From NCBI RefSeq assembly GCF_024171735.1, contig NZ_JAMTCH010000003.1, positions 670,841 through 734,840 of the forward strand: DNA of 64,000 nucleotides. The letters run 5' to 3'. Below the pieces are notes generated by a model that was not told the origin of the DNA, ran no database searches, and saw only the letters and a list, made by a program, of their open reading frames with translations. This document shows, piece after piece, positions 1 to 9,029 of the stretch. Made by a program: the position numbers and the translations under genes. Position 1 is the stretch's first letter. The number at the start of each line of letters is the position of its first letter. Source of the stretch: Prauserella alba (lineage in GTDB: Bacteria > Actinomycetota > Actinomycetes > Mycobacteriales > Pseudonocardiaceae).

Positions 1-298
1 GGAGGCCCTTGTGCAGCCGGGTGACGATGCCGTCCTTGTACTTGTGGACCCCGGCCATGTCGACGCCCTCGAGCGTGCTCTTCACGCCGAACTGCTCGCC
101 TTCGCGGGCCGAATCGGCGACCTCGGCGGCGTGCAGCAGCGCCTTGGTCGGGATGCACCCTCGATGCAAGCAGGTGCCGCCCAGTTTGTCCTTCTCGATC
201 AGCGTGACGGACATGCCCAGTTCGGCGGCCCGGAAGGCCGCGGCGTAACCGCCCGATCCGCCACCCAGGATCACCAGGTCGGCTTCAGCGTCGCTCAC
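1..298 (-). CDS. lpdA: Dihydrolipoyl dehydrogenase (E3), N-terminal part, cut by window edge
   Basis: This is the flavoprotein E3 subunit of 2-oxoacid dehydrogenase complexes, which reoxidises lipoyl groups with NAD+. Only about the first 99 codons are present. The start is a GTG at 298, giving V-S-D-A-E-A-D-L-V-I-L-G-G-G-S-G-G-Y, where the GxGxxG FAD-binding fold is visible. It is followed by the redox-active disulfide motif GGTCLHRGCIPTK, which is diagnostic for the lipoamide dehydrogenase / disulfide reductase family. The rest of the gene lies to the left of the window. It is the only E3 visible here and could serve the E1/E2 pair near 16.6-20 kb, which has no E3 of its own; that link is inference. 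Confidence 0.93.
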   Translation of the reverse strand, partial: MSDAEADLVILGGGSGGYAAAFRAAELGMSVTLIEKDKLGGTCLHRGCIPTKALLHAAEVADSAREGEQFGVKSTLEGVDMAGVHKYKDGIVTRLHKGL

Positions 299-408
299 TT
301 GTCCAACTCCCTCGCGCAGGTTTCCTCCGGCACCCGGTCGGCCCTGTGAACACTACGCGGCGCTGTGGGGCGTCGGCTGTCCACGCGGCCTCCCAGAGGG
401 TGTCTGTG

Positions 409-434
409 GTGTACGCACGCGCGCACGCGCGCGC
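409..434. other. 26-bp alternating purine-pyrimidine tract
   Basis: Every step from 409 to 434 alternates purine and pyrimidine, mostly CG and CA/TG dinucleotides. Such tracts can adopt left-handed Z-DNA under negative supercoiling. It lies in the intergenic region between lpdA (leftward) and the gene at 558 (rightward), where both divergent promoters must be. A functional role is not shown by the sequence. Confidence 0.4.
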
Positions 435-557
435 TTGTCATGCCACATCCTGTCACTTCGTGCCTGGGAGGCGCGAAGTGTGGTCGGTGAGGCTGTCCCA
501 CGAGTTCGGAAATAAGGGACAATGATCGTCGGAGGCGAACGTGGAGAGGTGATCGAC

Positions 558-920
558 GTGGGGCTGTTCGACCGGCTGCGGCGCAAGCGCGGTGGGAAAC
601 AGCGGCCCGGGACGTTGCGCGGGGCGAGCGACGCGGACACGAGCCATCTGGACGCGTGGGCGTCGCAGCGGCGCGGGGTCGAGGCGTACGTGGAGCCCAG
701 GACGAACGTCACCGAGACGACGGTCGTGCTGGTCGCGCACGACGGCGAGTGGACCCGCAGGCGCATCGGGAGTCTGGGGCAGGCGCAGGACTTCGGCGGC
801 AAGCGCTCGATCCCGGTGTACGAGGTCGCGCGCACCGGATATCCGCAGCGCATGCGCGACTACACGCAGCGGCAGAAGATCCTGGAGCGCCGCAGGCGGG
901 AGGCCGAACGCGACGCGTGA
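558..920 (+). CDS. Conserved small basic actinobacterial protein of unknown function
   Basis: I do not recognise a named family. The protein is about 120 residues, rich in Arg and Lys, begins VGLFDRLRRKRGGK and ends in a very basic helix-like tail (QKILERRRREAERDA). The middle contains a short beta-rich stretch (TETTVVLVAHDGEWTRRRIG). I chose the GTG at 558 because a strong GGAGAGG (543-549) sits 8 nt upstream; an in-frame ATG at 522 has only a poorly spaced purine run. It is divergent from lpdA and followed by the broken phosphatase gene. The charged ends suggest a soluble, possibly nucleic-acid-associated protein, but that is a guess. Confidence 0.65.
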   Translation: MGLFDRLRRKRGGKQRPGTLRGASDADTSHLDAWASQRRGVEAYVEPRTNVTETTVVLVAHDGEWTRRRIGSLGQAQDFGGKRSIPVYEVARTGYPQRMRDYTQRQKILERRRREAERDA

Positions 921-1037
921 GGTGTTCAGCGGGCCGTCGGGTGTCAGCCATACCGGCGACCGCGACCGGACATGCCGTGATCAGCTCGACCTGATGACCG
1001 GTCCCTCCGATCGGTGAACACGACGGAGGAGAACGGC

Positions 1038-2598
1038 ATGAACGGCTTCGATCGACGCAGGTTTCTGGAACTCGGCGGCGCGGCCGGTGCCGCACTCGCC
1101 GCGGGAGGGCTGAACACCGGATGGACCTGGGCCTCACCGGCAGAGCGTTCCCGGTTCACGGGGCATCCGTTCGCACTCGGCGTCGCCTCCGGCGATCCGC
1201 TGCCCAGCGGGGTGGTGCTGTGGACGCGGCTGGCTCCCGACCCGCTGGCCGAGGACGGTTCGGGCGGGATGCGCGGCCGGGGTGTGGTGCCCGTCCGCTG
1301 GGAGGTGGCCGAGGACGAGCTCTTCGCCGGCCGGGTCGCCCACGGTGTGGTCAATGCCATACCGGAACTCGGTCACTCGGTTCACGTCGAGGTCGACACG
1401 TTGCGCCCGGATCGCGAGTACTTCTACCGGTTCCGGGTGGGTGGCGAGATCAGCGCCGTCGGGCGGACCCGCACCGCGCCGGCGGCCGACGCGAACGTCG
1501 ACGCGCTGGCGTTCGCGTTCGTGTCCTGCCAGAACTACCCGGCCGGGTAGTACACGGCGCACCGCCACCTCGCCGGCGAGGACCTGCGCGCGGTGGTGCA
1601 CCTCGGCGACTACATCTACGAGGGATCCGCGACGGGCCGTCGGCCGTGCTCACGTGCCCGCCCACGAGATCGTCTCGCTGGCCGATTACCGCATGCGGCA
1701 CGCCCAGTACAAGACCGACCCCGACCTGCAGCGGTGCCACGCGGCGTTCCCGTGGATCGTGACGTGGGACGACCACGAGGTCGAGAACGACTACGCGGAC
1801 GAGATCCCCCAGCACGACGGCGTCGACCCCGGCGATTTCCTGGTCCGCCGCGCCGCGGCCTACCAGGCCTACTACGAGCACCTGCCGCTGCGGCGCTCGT
1901 CGGTGCCGAAGGGGGGCCGGACATGCGGATCTACCGGCGGCTGCGGTTCGGCGCGCTCGCCGAGTTCGACGTGCTCGACGGCCGCCAGTACCGCAGCGAC
2001 CAGGTGGACCGGAACTCGCCGGAGACGCAGGATCCCGACCGCAGCATGCTCGGCGCGGAGCAGGAACGCTGGCTGCTCGACGGGCTCGGTTCCTCCACGG
2101 CGCGATGGAACATTCTCGCTCAGCAGACCGTGATGGCCAGGGCCGACCGCGATCCGGGCGAGGGACTGCGGCTGCCGATGGACAACTGGAACGGCTACGA
2201 ACCGGCCCGGCAGCGCCTGGTCGACGGCGTGGTCGATCGGGGCGTCGACAACTTGGTCGTGATCACGGGCGACGCGCACTGCAGCATGGCCGCCGACCTG
2301 AAGCAGGACTTCGCCGACCCGGATTCGCTCACGGTGGGCGCGGAGTTCCTCGCCCGCGTCGATCAGCTCGGGCGGCGACGGTGCCGACATGGACCGGCGC
2401 GGTGAGCAGTGGCTGGCCGCCAACCCGCACATGAAGTTCTACAACCAGCGGCGGGGCTGCGTGCGCTGCACGGTCGACCGTGAGAACCACCGCGCCGACT
2501 ACCGCGTCGTGCCGTACGTGACACGGCCCGGCGCGCCGGTGAGCACGCCGGCCGGGTTCGTCGTCGAGAACGGAAAGCCCGGGGTTCACGAGGTCTGA
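1038..2598 (+). pseudogene. phoD: PhoD-family alkaline phosphatase/phosphodiesterase with Tat signal, disrupted by a stop and frameshifts
   Basis: The pieces read as one secreted metallophosphoesterase of the PhoD family. AGGAG at 1027-1031 precedes ATG 1038. The N-terminus has a twin-arginine signal (DRRRFLELGG). Family motifs follow in order: HLGDYIYE, WDDHEVENDY and GDAHCS, ending near PYVTRPGAP. They are spread over frames. A TAG at 1548-1550 replaces what should be the first Tyr codon of a YYTAHRHL-like stretch. The frame then changes near 1640-1655, returns near 1905-1920 next to a run of G residues, and changes again near 2350-2358. One nonsense codon plus three shifts mean no full-length enzyme unless the sequence contains errors. 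Homopolymer-linked shifts leave sequencing error possible. Confidence 0.85.
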
Positions 2599-2638
2599 GC
2601 GCATCGGCGGTGGTGCCGGACAGGTGCCCGCACCACCG

Positions 2639-3655
2639 TCAGGCGCTCGCCTCCAGCAGGCGCAGGTGTTCCTCGAGCACCGACCGGATTCCGGGATGGA
2701 CGCTGCGGCCGAACAGCTCGTCGTCCTCGGTGACCTCGCCGGACGGCCAGAGTGCCAACACGGGCGGATCGCTGATCACGATGGCGGGGCCGGAGGCATC
2801 CGTTTCCGTGCCGTGGCGGAGTTCGGCCACCCCGAGCAGCCGCGGGAACACGACGTCGGCGCGCAGGCCGTCGCACACGCCGAGGAACGTGCGGAACTCG
2901 TCCGGCAGGGTTCGGCCGAGCCGGTTCTCCGCATGGTCGATCGCCGCGACCGAGGCGGCCGGCGGCACGGCGTCCGGCTCGCCCCGCAGCCGCATGATCG
3001 CCTCGATCAGCTCTCGCCAGTCGGCGTCGCGGGGCTCGCTGCGATACCGCTGGTCGAGCGCGGCGACGAGCGCGCCCGCGTAGCTGCGTGCCCACTCGGG
3101 GTCGACCGCCAGCTCCCCGCGGACCAGCAGTGGTGCGACGTGCCGGCACGCCGCGAGGGTGGCGGCGTCCGGCTGCGGGATCTCCCTGGCCACCTCGCTC
3201 CACCGGTGCAGCGCTTCGCGGGCGGCGTCGGTGTCTCCGGCGGCCGCGGCATGCTCCGCGTCCGCCGCGGCCTCCCGCTGCCGCCTGCCCCGCGGAGGCA
3301 GCGCGTCCCGTTCACCGAGCACCTTCTCGTGCTCGTCTCGTTCGGCGTCCAGGTCGAGCGGCACGAGTCCCTCGGCCCAGTCCGGCCGCCGGGAATCGCC
3401 GCCGGGCAGCTCGTCACGCGCGGCGAGCAGCATCGCCCACGCCCGCGCGGTGACGGCGGTGGCGGCGAGCCGGTCCACCCCGCGGTCGGTGGCGGTCGTC
3501 CAGTGCCGCACCAGCCGGTCCGACTCGCCGAGCGCGCCCGCGCACGCGAGGAGCAGCGCCTCACGCGCGACGGTCGCGTCGACGGCGTCGTCGGTTCCCG
3601 TCAGCACCGTGCGGACGGACCCTTCGGGGTGGTCACCGCGGCCCGCCGTCACCAC
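2639..3655 (-). CDS. SMI1/KNR4 (SUKH) domain protein with helical N-terminal region
   Basis: The protein is 338 residues from GTG 3655, chosen because CAGGAG lies about 6 nt upstream and longer versions would overlap pepA. The C-terminal third has the SUKH-type pattern: an amphipathic segment with LGRTLPDEFRTFLGVCDGL, followed by beta-rich sequence with acidic residues (SGEVTEDDELFG). The N-terminal two thirds are Ala/Arg/Glu-rich and look all-helical, without a motif I can name. It is 68 nt downstream of pepA on the same strand and may be co-transcribed with it. SUKH proteins are often immunity or regulatory proteins in bacteria, but no toxin gene is next to it, so the role is open. Confidence 0.7.
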   Translation of the reverse strand: MVTAGRGDHPEGSVRTVLTGTDDAVDATVAREALLLACAGALGESDRLVRHWTTATDRGVDRLAATAVTARAWAMLLAARDELPGGDSRRPDWAEGLVPLDLDAERDEHEKVLGERDALPPRGRRQREAAADAEHAAAAGDTDAAREALHRWSEVAREIPQPDAATLAACRHVAPLLVRGELAVDPEWARSYAGALVAALDQRYRSEPRDADWRELIEAIMRLRGEPDAVPPAASVAAIDHAENRLGRTLPDEFRTFLGVCDGLRADVVFPRLLGVAELRHGTETDASGPAIVISDPPVLALWPSGEVTEDDELFGRSVHPGIRSVLEEHLRLLEASA

Positions 3656-3723
3656 CGGCGTCTCCTGCACTCGTCGCGTGTCCCCGTTCCTCGCGTGTCG
3701 CCGTTTCCGCGGCCCGAGACCGC

Positions 3724-5217
3724 TCAGCCGTTGTCGGCGATATCGGCGAGTACGGCCGCGATGGTGCGGACCGGCACGCCCGTGCCGCCCTTGCCGGTGT
3801 AGCCCCACGGCGAACCGGTGTTGTACGAGGGGCCGGCGATGTCGATGTGCGCCCACGGCAGGTCGTCGGCGACGAACTCGCGCAGGAAGATGCCCGCGGC
3901 GAGCATGCCGCCCCAGCGGGCGCCCGTGACGTTCGCCAGATCGGCCAGCTTCGAGTCCAGTTCGGACCGCAGCTCGTCGGGAAGCGGCATCGGCCAGGCG
4001 TTCTCACCGGTCGCCTGTCCCAGTTCGGCCACGCGGTCGCGGAACTCGTCCGAGCCCATCACGCCTGCCGTCCGGTTGCCCAGCGCGACGACCTGCGCGC
4101 CGGTGAGCGTCGAGGTCTCGATGAGGTAGTCCGGCTCGTCCTCGGCCGCGCGCACGATCGCGTCGGCGAGCACGAGGCGTCCTTCGGCGTCGGTGTTGAG
4201 CACCTCGACGGTCTTGCCGCCGTACATGGTCAGCACGTCACCGGGCCGGTACGACGTACCGGACGGCATGTTCTCCGCCAGCGGGATGTAGGCGGTGACC
4301 TCGAGCGGGAACTTCAGTTTCGCCGCCAGCAGCACCGACGACAGCACCGCCGCGGCGCCGGACATGTCGGAGGTCATGTTGTCCATGTTCGCCGCCGGCT
4401 TGAGCGAGATACCGCCGGTGTCGAACGTGATGCCCTTGCCGACCAGCGCGATCCGCTTGCGCGCCTTGGCGCCCTTGTAGGTCACCTTCACCAGCCGCGG
4501 CGGGCGCGACGAGCCCGCGCCGACACCGAGGATGCCGCCGAAACCCTTGCGCTTGAGCTGCTTCTCGTCGAGCACCTCGACGGCCACGCCGGCATCCTCG
4601 GCCAGCGCGCGGGCACGGTCGGCGAACGAGCCGGGGAACAGGTCGTTCGGCGGGGTGTTGATGAAGTCGCGCGTGGTGCAGACCGCCTCTGCGGTGGCCG
4701 TCGCGGCCTTCAGCGTGGCGCGGTGCTGCTTGGTGGTGCCCTCGGCGGGCGCGGCGACGTCCACCGTCTGCACCGGCTTGTCGCCCTTCTCGGACTTGTA
4801 CTCGGTGAACGCGTAGGAACCGAGCGCGATGCCCTCCGTCGCGGCCTGCAGGTCGACCGCCGACAGCGTCGTCAGGGCGCGCTTCGTGCCCGCCAGGGCG
4901 CGGCCCGCAGCGCCGGACGCGCGGCGCACCTGTTCGGCCGTCACCTCCGGCTGGCCGAGCCCGACCGCCAGCACCACGTCGGCCGCCAGCCTGCCGAGCG
5001 ACGGAACCTTCACGACCTCCTCGGCCGCGCCGGTCGCCCCGAGTTTCGAGAGAACGTCGGCGAGCGTGCCGCCGTACGCCGCGTCCACGGCCTCTGAGCC
5101 GGGTGCCAGTTCGAGGCCGCCGGTGGCCTGCACGGTGCCGACCACGACGGTCTGCGCGCGGGTCTTCGCCAGCGACGCCTCGGTCAGCTCGGTCAGGGCA
5201 AGTTTCGGAACGGCCAC
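3724..5217 (-). CDS. pepA: Leucyl aminopeptidase (M17 family)
   Basis: This is a cytosolic dinuclear-metal aminopeptidase that removes N-terminal residues from peptides. The C-terminal catalytic half shows the M17 signatures: [16 protein letters not shown] (metal-binding Lys/Asp region), a Met/Ser-rich [11 protein letters not shown] stretch, and the family signature NTDAEGRL. At about 497 residues it has normal length with an intact N-terminal M17 domain. I place the start at GTG 5217 because AGGAG lies 7 nt upstream; an ATG at 5232 overlaps that Shine-Dalgarno sequence and is less likely. A TAGCAT -10-like element at 5255-5260 would give a leader of about 30 nt. The gene is divergent from the membrane-protein gene at 5292. 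Confidence 0.96.
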   Translation of the reverse strand: MAVPKLALTELTEASLAKTRAQTVVVGTVQATGGLELAPGSEAVDAAYGGTLADVLSKLGATGAAEEVVKVPSLGRLAADVVLAVGLGQPEVTAEQVRRASGAAGRALAGTKRALTTLSAVDLQAATEGIALGSYAFTEYKSEKGDKPVQTVDVAAPAEGTTKQHRATLKAATATAEAVCTTRDFINTPPNDLFPGSFADRARALAEDAGVAVEVLDEKQLKRKGFGGILGVGAGSSRPPRLVKVTYKGAKARKRIALVGKGITFDTGGISLKPAANMDNMTSDMSGAAAVLSSVLLAAKLKFPLEVTAYIPLAENMPSGTSYRPGDVLTMYGGKTVEVLNTDAEGRLVLADAIVRAAEDEPDYLIETSTLTGAQVVALGNRTAGVMGSDEFRDRVAELGQATGENAWPMPLPDELRSELDSKLADLANVTGARWGGMLAAGIFLREFVADDLPWAHIDIAGPSYNTGSPWGYTGKGGTGVPVRTIAAVLADIADNG

Positions 5218-5254
5218 GCTGGGACTCCTCATCTCGGGTGTTCACTCGTCAGCC

Positions 5255-5260
5255 ATGCTA
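5255..5260 (-). promoter_or_regulatory. Candidate -10 element of pepA (TAGCAT)
   Basis: TAGCAT on the minus strand fits the actinobacterial TANNNT -10 pattern and lies 37 nt before the pepA GTG. No convincing -35 is visible. Confidence 0.4.
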
Positions 5261-5291
5261 TTGACGCTCCCGGCGGCTGCCGGAAGTAGGT

Positions 5292-6383
5292 GTGCCGGTG
5301 ACGGTGAACGAAGGCAGGTGGGCAGCGGTGTGGATCGCGCTGGGCGTGCTCGGCGGGCTCGCCGTGGCCGTGGCGGGCGCAGGCTGGTGGGCACTGTTCG
5401 GCATCGCGCTGGCGGCGGTGTTCGTGCTGGCGGCCGAACCAGGGGTGGCGCGTCTCGGCACCCCGGCCGGCGCCGCCGCACCGGGCGGCCGGGCTTCCGG
5501 CGGCCCCGGTCCGGACGGTGGGGAGTGCGACGGGGACGTGCCGGAGTCGGACGGCGACGTGCCGGACGGGGCGGCCCGGCCCGGCCCCGGCCCCGGCCCC
5601 GGCCGACTGGTCGACGGCTTCGGCCGCGCCGCACGGCTGGCGATCGTGGTGCTGGCCGCCTCGACCTTCGCGGCCTACCTGGTGCCGGACCACCGGCCCG
5701 CCGCGGCGGTGCTGCTCGTCGCCGGTGTCGCGGTCGCCGACGTGGCGGGGATCAGGCTCGACGCCTACTGGCGCCGGTGGGTGGGCGGTCTGCTGTTGCT
5801 TGCGGCCGCCGCTTTCGTGGCGGTGTGCCTCGGGGTGAGCCCGGCTCCCTCGCACGCGGCCGAGCCGGTCGGCGGGGACACGCCGTGGGGCGTGGTCGGC
5901 GGCGTGCTGTCGGCCGCCGCGGTGTTCGTGCCCGTCCTCCGCGGCCGGTCGCGGCGCACGGTCGTGGTGGGCTCGGTCGCGGCGCTCGTCGTGGCGGGTG
6001 CAGCGCTGTACCAGCTCGGCCCGTTGCGGCTCGGGCTGTCGACGACGTCGCTGCGCGACACCTTCGCCGCGGCGGACGCCCAGGCACTGGCACCGGCGCT
6101 GGGCGCGGTCGTGACGCTGGCGTGCCTGCCCGCGGCGCTCACGGCGTTCGGCGCGGCCAGGCAGCGGGCACATCCGTCGCAGATCACGTCCGTGGTCGTG
6201 CCCGCGGCGGTGGCCGCGATCCCGGCGGCACTGCTGGCGCCGGCCGCTGCGGTGACGGTCGCGGCGATGCTGGCGCTCGCGGAACTCGCCGGCCGCGCGG
6301 CGGTGGGGCGGCGCGGTCCCGGGCGGGTGGCGGTCGTCGTGCCGGCCGTCCTGTTGTTCGGCGGGCTGCTGACCCGGCTGTGA
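5292..6383 (+). CDS. Polytopic membrane protein of unknown function
   Basis: The protein is 363 residues and I do not recognise a family. Two hydrophobic helices near residues 9-50 are followed by a low-complexity Gly/Pro/Asp linker of about 50 residues. After that come roughly eight more Ala/Val/Leu-rich membrane segments up to the C-terminus. No catalytic motif or transporter signature is apparent. The start GTG at 5292 has only a weak purine run upstream (GAAGTAGG). It is divergent from pepA and convergent with the short membrane-protein gene at 6396-6755, 12 nt away. The linker between helices 2 and 3 is unusually acidic and Gly/Pro-rich for a transporter loop. Confidence 0.7.
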   Translation: MPVTVNEGRWAAVWIALGVLGGLAVAVAGAGWWALFGIALAAVFVLAAEPGVARLGTPAGAAAPGGRASGGPGPDGGECDGDVPESDGDVPDGAARPGPGPGPGRLVDGFGRAARLAIVVLAASTFAAYLVPDHRPAAAVLLVAGVAVADVAGIRLDAYWRRWVGGLLLLAAAAFVAVCLGVSPAPSHAAEPVGGDTPWGVVGGVLSAAAVFVPVLRGRSRRTVVVGSVAALVVAGAALYQLGPLRLGLSTTSLRDTFAAADAQALAPALGAVVTLACLPAALTAFGAARQRAHPSQITSVVVPAAVAAIPAALLAPAAAVTVAAMLALAELAGRAAVGRRGPGRVAVVVPAVLLFGGLLTRL

Positions 6384-6395
6384 CCGTGACGGTGG

Positions 6396-6755
6396 TCAGG
6401 TCATGGCGGCCGCGAGAGCGAGGAGTACGGCCGAGGCCGCGGCGAGACCGCCGAGCGACTTCGTCGGGAACCCCTCGCGCGGGAACACCTTGCCGCCGTG
6501 GACCCCTGCCAGCCACACGACGCCGAAGATCGCACCGAAGATGCCGATGATCGCGCCGAAACTCCCGATCATCAGGTAGCCGATCAGGACCGCCATCCCG
6601 CAGGCGAAGGTCAGCAGCGCGGCACCCGCGAGGGTCGCGAAGCCGCCACCCGACGGCGACGGCTGCGCCTGCCCGCCCGTCGGCTGGGAGGTCGGCGGGT
6701 AGGGCGCGGACTGCGGCGAGTACGGAGTGCCCGGGTGCTGGGGGTTCGTGTTCAC
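6396..6755 (-). CDS. Small Pro-rich membrane protein
   Basis: This 119-residue protein starts at GTG 6755. It has a Pro/Gln/Ser/Gly-rich cytoplasmic-type N-terminus (about 45 residues, many PTS/PSP triplets), then three hydrophobic segments separated by short loops ([20 protein letters not shown]; a Gly-rich middle helix; [19 protein letters not shown]). The architecture, a Pro-rich tail before a few membrane helices, is common among small actinobacterial membrane proteins of unknown function. A TACGAT -10-like element at 6762-6767, 6 nt before the GTG, suggests a leaderless transcript. It is divergent from ilvE, with the two start codons 60 nt apart. Confidence 0.7.
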   Translation of the reverse strand: MNTNPQHPGTPYSPQSAPYPPTSQPTGGQAQPSPSGGGFATLAGAALLTFACGMAVLIGYLMIGSFGAIIGIFGAIFGVVWLAGVHGGKVFPREGFPTKSLGGLAAASAVLLALAAAMT

Positions 6756-6761
6756 ACCGCG

Positions 6762-6767
6762 ATCGTA
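6762..6767 (-). promoter_or_regulatory. Candidate leaderless -10 element (TACGAT) of the small membrane protein
   Basis: TACGAT on the minus strand ends 6 nt before GTG 6755, so transcription would begin at or next to the start codon. Confidence 0.45.
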
Positions 6768-6803
6768 ACGACCGGGTATGGCGCTGTGGGGCCATCGGGG
6801 CGA

Positions 6804-6809
6804 TATGCT
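6804..6809 (+). promoter_or_regulatory. Candidate leaderless -10 element (TATGCT) of ilvE
   Basis: TATGCT is followed by 6 nt and then ATG 6816, with no Shine-Dalgarno sequence before the start. This is the expected layout of a leaderless mRNA. Confidence 0.5.
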
Positions 6810-6815
6810 CCGGGT

Positions 6816-7919
6816 ATGACGACGACAACCCTGTTCACCCGTATTCCCAGCACGCACGCGACCTCCGCGGAGCGCGTAGCGGACGTACTGGAGAATCCGG
6901 GTTTCGGCGTGCGGTTCACCGACCACATGGTCACGGTGAAGTGGAACGCCGAGCAGGGATGGCACGACGCCGAGGTGCGCGAGTACGCGCCGTTGACGTT
7001 CGACCCGGCGACGCAGGTCCTGCACTACGGGCAGGCGATCTTCGAGGGGCTGAAGGCGTACCGCCAGCCCGACGGCACCATCGGTGCGTTCCGGCCGGAG
7101 GCGAACGCGCAGCGGTTCCGTGACTCCGCGCGCAGGCTCGCCATGCCGGAGCTGCCCGACGAGCTGTTCCTCGGGTCGATCGCCGAGCTCGTGGACATCG
7201 ACAAGCGCTGGGTGCCGACGCGGCAGGGCGACGCGCTGTACCTGCGGCCGTTCATGATCGCCACGGGGGAGGGACTGGGGGTCAACAGTCCGTCCGCGGA
7301 GTACCTGTACCTGCTCATCGCCTCGCCGGCCGGGTCGTACTTCTCCGGCGGTGTCAAACCCGTGACGGTGTGGCTGTCGACCGAGTACGTGCGGGCCGCG
7401 CCGGGTGGCACCGGCGAGGCCAAGTGCGCGGGTAACTACGCGGCGTCGTTCGTCGCGCAGGCCCAGGCCGTCGAGCAGGGCTGCGACCAGGTGGTGTGGC
7501 TCGACGCGGCCGAGCACCGCTGGGTCGAGGAGATGGGCGGGATGAACCTGTTCTTCGTCTTCGGTTCGGGAGACGAGGCGACCGTGGTGACGCCCGAGCT
7601 GAGCGGATCCCTGTTGCCCGGCGTGACCCGCAGGTCCCTGCTGGAACTGGCGGCCGACCGGGGTCTCCGGGTCGAGGAGCGGCGGATCTCGACCGAGGAG
7701 TGGGAGAACGCCGCGAGGTCAGGGGAGCTGACCGAGGTGTTCGCCTGCGGAACCGCCGCGGTGATCACGCCGGTGGGACACGTCAAGCACGACGACGGTG
7801 AGTTCACCATCGGCAGCGGCGAGCCCGGCGAGCTGACGATGGCGCTGCGCGAACAGCTCACCGGCATTCAGGAAGGCACCCGCGCCGACGACCACGGCTG
7901 GGTGCACAAGTTCGACTGA
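6816..7919 (+). CDS. ilvE: Branched-chain amino acid aminotransferase
   Basis: This is a PLP-dependent class IV aminotransferase catalysing the last step of Leu, Ile and Val synthesis with glutamate as amino donor. The 367-residue protein has the family landmarks [14 protein letters not shown] near residue 70, [10 protein letters not shown], the PLP-binding lysine in [12 protein letters not shown] near residue 203, and the [13 protein letters not shown] phosphate-cup region near 310. The ATG at 6816 is preceded by a -10-like TATGCT rather than a ribosome binding site. A strong hairpin at 7934-7972 closes the gene. Family assignment is secure. Confidence 0.96.
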   Translation: MTTTTLFTRIPSTHATSAERVADVLENPGFGVRFTDHMVTVKWNAEQGWHDAEVREYAPLTFDPATQVLHYGQAIFEGLKAYRQPDGTIGAFRPEANAQRFRDSARRLAMPELPDELFLGSIAELVDIDKRWVPTRQGDALYLRPFMIATGEGLGVNSPSAEYLYLLIASPAGSYFSGGVKPVTVWLSTEYVRAAPGGTGEAKCAGNYAASFVAQAQAVEQGCDQVVWLDAAEHRWVEEMGGMNLFFVFGSGDEATVVTPELSGSLLPGVTRRSLLELAADRGLRVEERRISTEEWENAARSGELTEVFACGTAAVITPVGHVKHDDGEFTIGSGEPGELTMALREQLTGIQEGTRADDHGWVHKFD

Positions 7920-7933
7920 ACCGCATCCGCGCT

Positions 7934-7972
7934 CGGTGTCGGCCCGCGGCGTGTTGCCGCGGGCCGACACCG
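7934..7972. terminator. Bidirectional hairpin terminator between ilvE and cobT
   Basis: A perfect 17-bp GC-rich inverted repeat (arms 7934-7950 and 7956-7972, 5-nt loop GTGTT) lies between the convergent genes ilvE and cobT. It has no U-tract, as is usual for actinobacterial terminators. Confidence 0.8.
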
Positions 7973-7990
7973 TGAGATGCGCAGGTCGCG

Positions 7991-9025
7991 TCAGGTGATG
8001 TCCGCGTCGGCGGGCAGTGCCGGTCGTTCGGCGACGTCGGTGAGCAGCCGGGCAGCGGAGGCGAGCATCGGCAGCACGGTCGCGGCCCCGGTGCCCGCGC
8101 CGAGCCGGATGTTCAGGTCGAGTACCGGCTCCAGGTCCAGATGCTCCAGCGCAACCACCTGGGCGGGCTCGGCCGCACGGTGCGCCGCCAGCCACCAGGA
8201 CCGTGCGCCCGGTGCGAGTTCCTCCGCCAGGAGCGCCGCCGCGGTCGACGGCAGGCCGTCCAGCACCACCGGCGTCCGCCGCACCGCAGCCTGTGCCAGA
8301 AACCCCGTCATCGCGGCGAGATCCGCGCCGCCCGCGGTGCGCAGCAGCCCGAGCGGATCGCCCGTGACCGGCCGGCAGCGCCGCAGCGCGTCCCGGATGG
8401 CGGTGGTCTTGCGCATCCACGCCCTGTCGTCGATCCCGGACCCGCGCCCGACCACGGCCACCGGTTCGGTGTCGGTCAGCGCTGCGACCAGCGTCGCAGC
8501 GGGGGTTGTGACGCCGGCGCCGAGCTCGGCGGCCACGAGCGCGTCGGCGCCCTCGTCGACCTCCGCATCGGCAGCCCGCATCCCGGCGCGTACCGCGGCC
8601 TCGGTCTCGTCCTCGGTGAGCGCGTCCGCCGCGGCGATCGAGCCCGACCCGCTGCGCACGTGGTCCGGTCCTGAGCCACCCGCCGTGCCCACGTCGAGCA
8701 CCCGGATCCCGGCGCCCGCCACGTCGGCGAGGACGTTCAGCGGTGCCGAGCCGGCGTCGAGCGCGTCGAGCAGTGCCCGCGTCGTGCCGGGACCGCCGAG
8801 GGACACGCCGTCGGCGGTGACCCCGTGATCGGCGGCGAACACCACGACGCGCATCCGCCGCAGCGGCCGGGGCGGCGTCCGCCCCTGGCACGCGGCGAGC
8901 CAGGCGCCGAGCCGTTCCAGCCTGCCCAGTGAGCGCGGGGGTGACAGCAGCGCCGCGTGCCGCTGCAGTGCACCGGCGCGCGCGTTCTCGTCGGGAAGAG
9001 TGACGGGACCGAACTCGATGTTCAC
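7991..9025 (-). CDS. cobT: Nicotinate-nucleotide--dimethylbenzimidazole phosphoribosyltransferase
   Basis: CobT makes alpha-ribazole phosphate from nicotinate mononucleotide and 5,6-dimethylbenzimidazole for the lower ligand of cobalamin. The 344-residue protein shows the typical N-terminal SLGRLERLGAWLA segment, FAADHGVTADGVS, the Gly-rich GAGVTTPAATL region, the ligand-binding GLLRTAGGADLAAMTG stretch, and a C-terminal LNIRLGAGTGAA. The start is GTG 9025. A TAGCTT -10-like element at 9032-9037 sits inside the last codons of the upstream regulator, so cobT may have its own leaderless promoter. The usual partners cobU and cobS are not next to it. A cobalamin riboswitch and importer occur about 50 kb away. 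Confidence 0.94.
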   Translation of the reverse strand: MNIEFGPVTLPDENARAGALQRHAALLSPPRSLGRLERLGAWLAACQGRTPPRPLRRMRVVVFAADHGVTADGVSLGGPGTTRALLDALDAGSAPLNVLADVAGAGIRVLDVGTAGGSGPDHVRSGSGSIAAADALTEDETEAAVRAGMRAADAEVDEGADALVAAELGAGVTTPAATLVAALTDTEPVAVVGRGSGIDDRAWMRKTTAIRDALRRCRPVTGDPLGLLRTAGGADLAAMTGFLAQAAVRRTPVVLDGLPSTAAALLAEELAPGARSWWLAAHRAAEPAQVVALEHLDLEPVLDLNIRLGAGTGAATVLPMLASAARLLTDVAERPALPADADIT

Positions 9026-9029
9026 GGGC

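Noticed and set aside
6498-6815. N-terminal extension of ilvE by 106 codons
   Set aside because: The extension overlaps the divergent small membrane gene, has shadow composition, and the conserved protein begins at 6816 after a -10 element.
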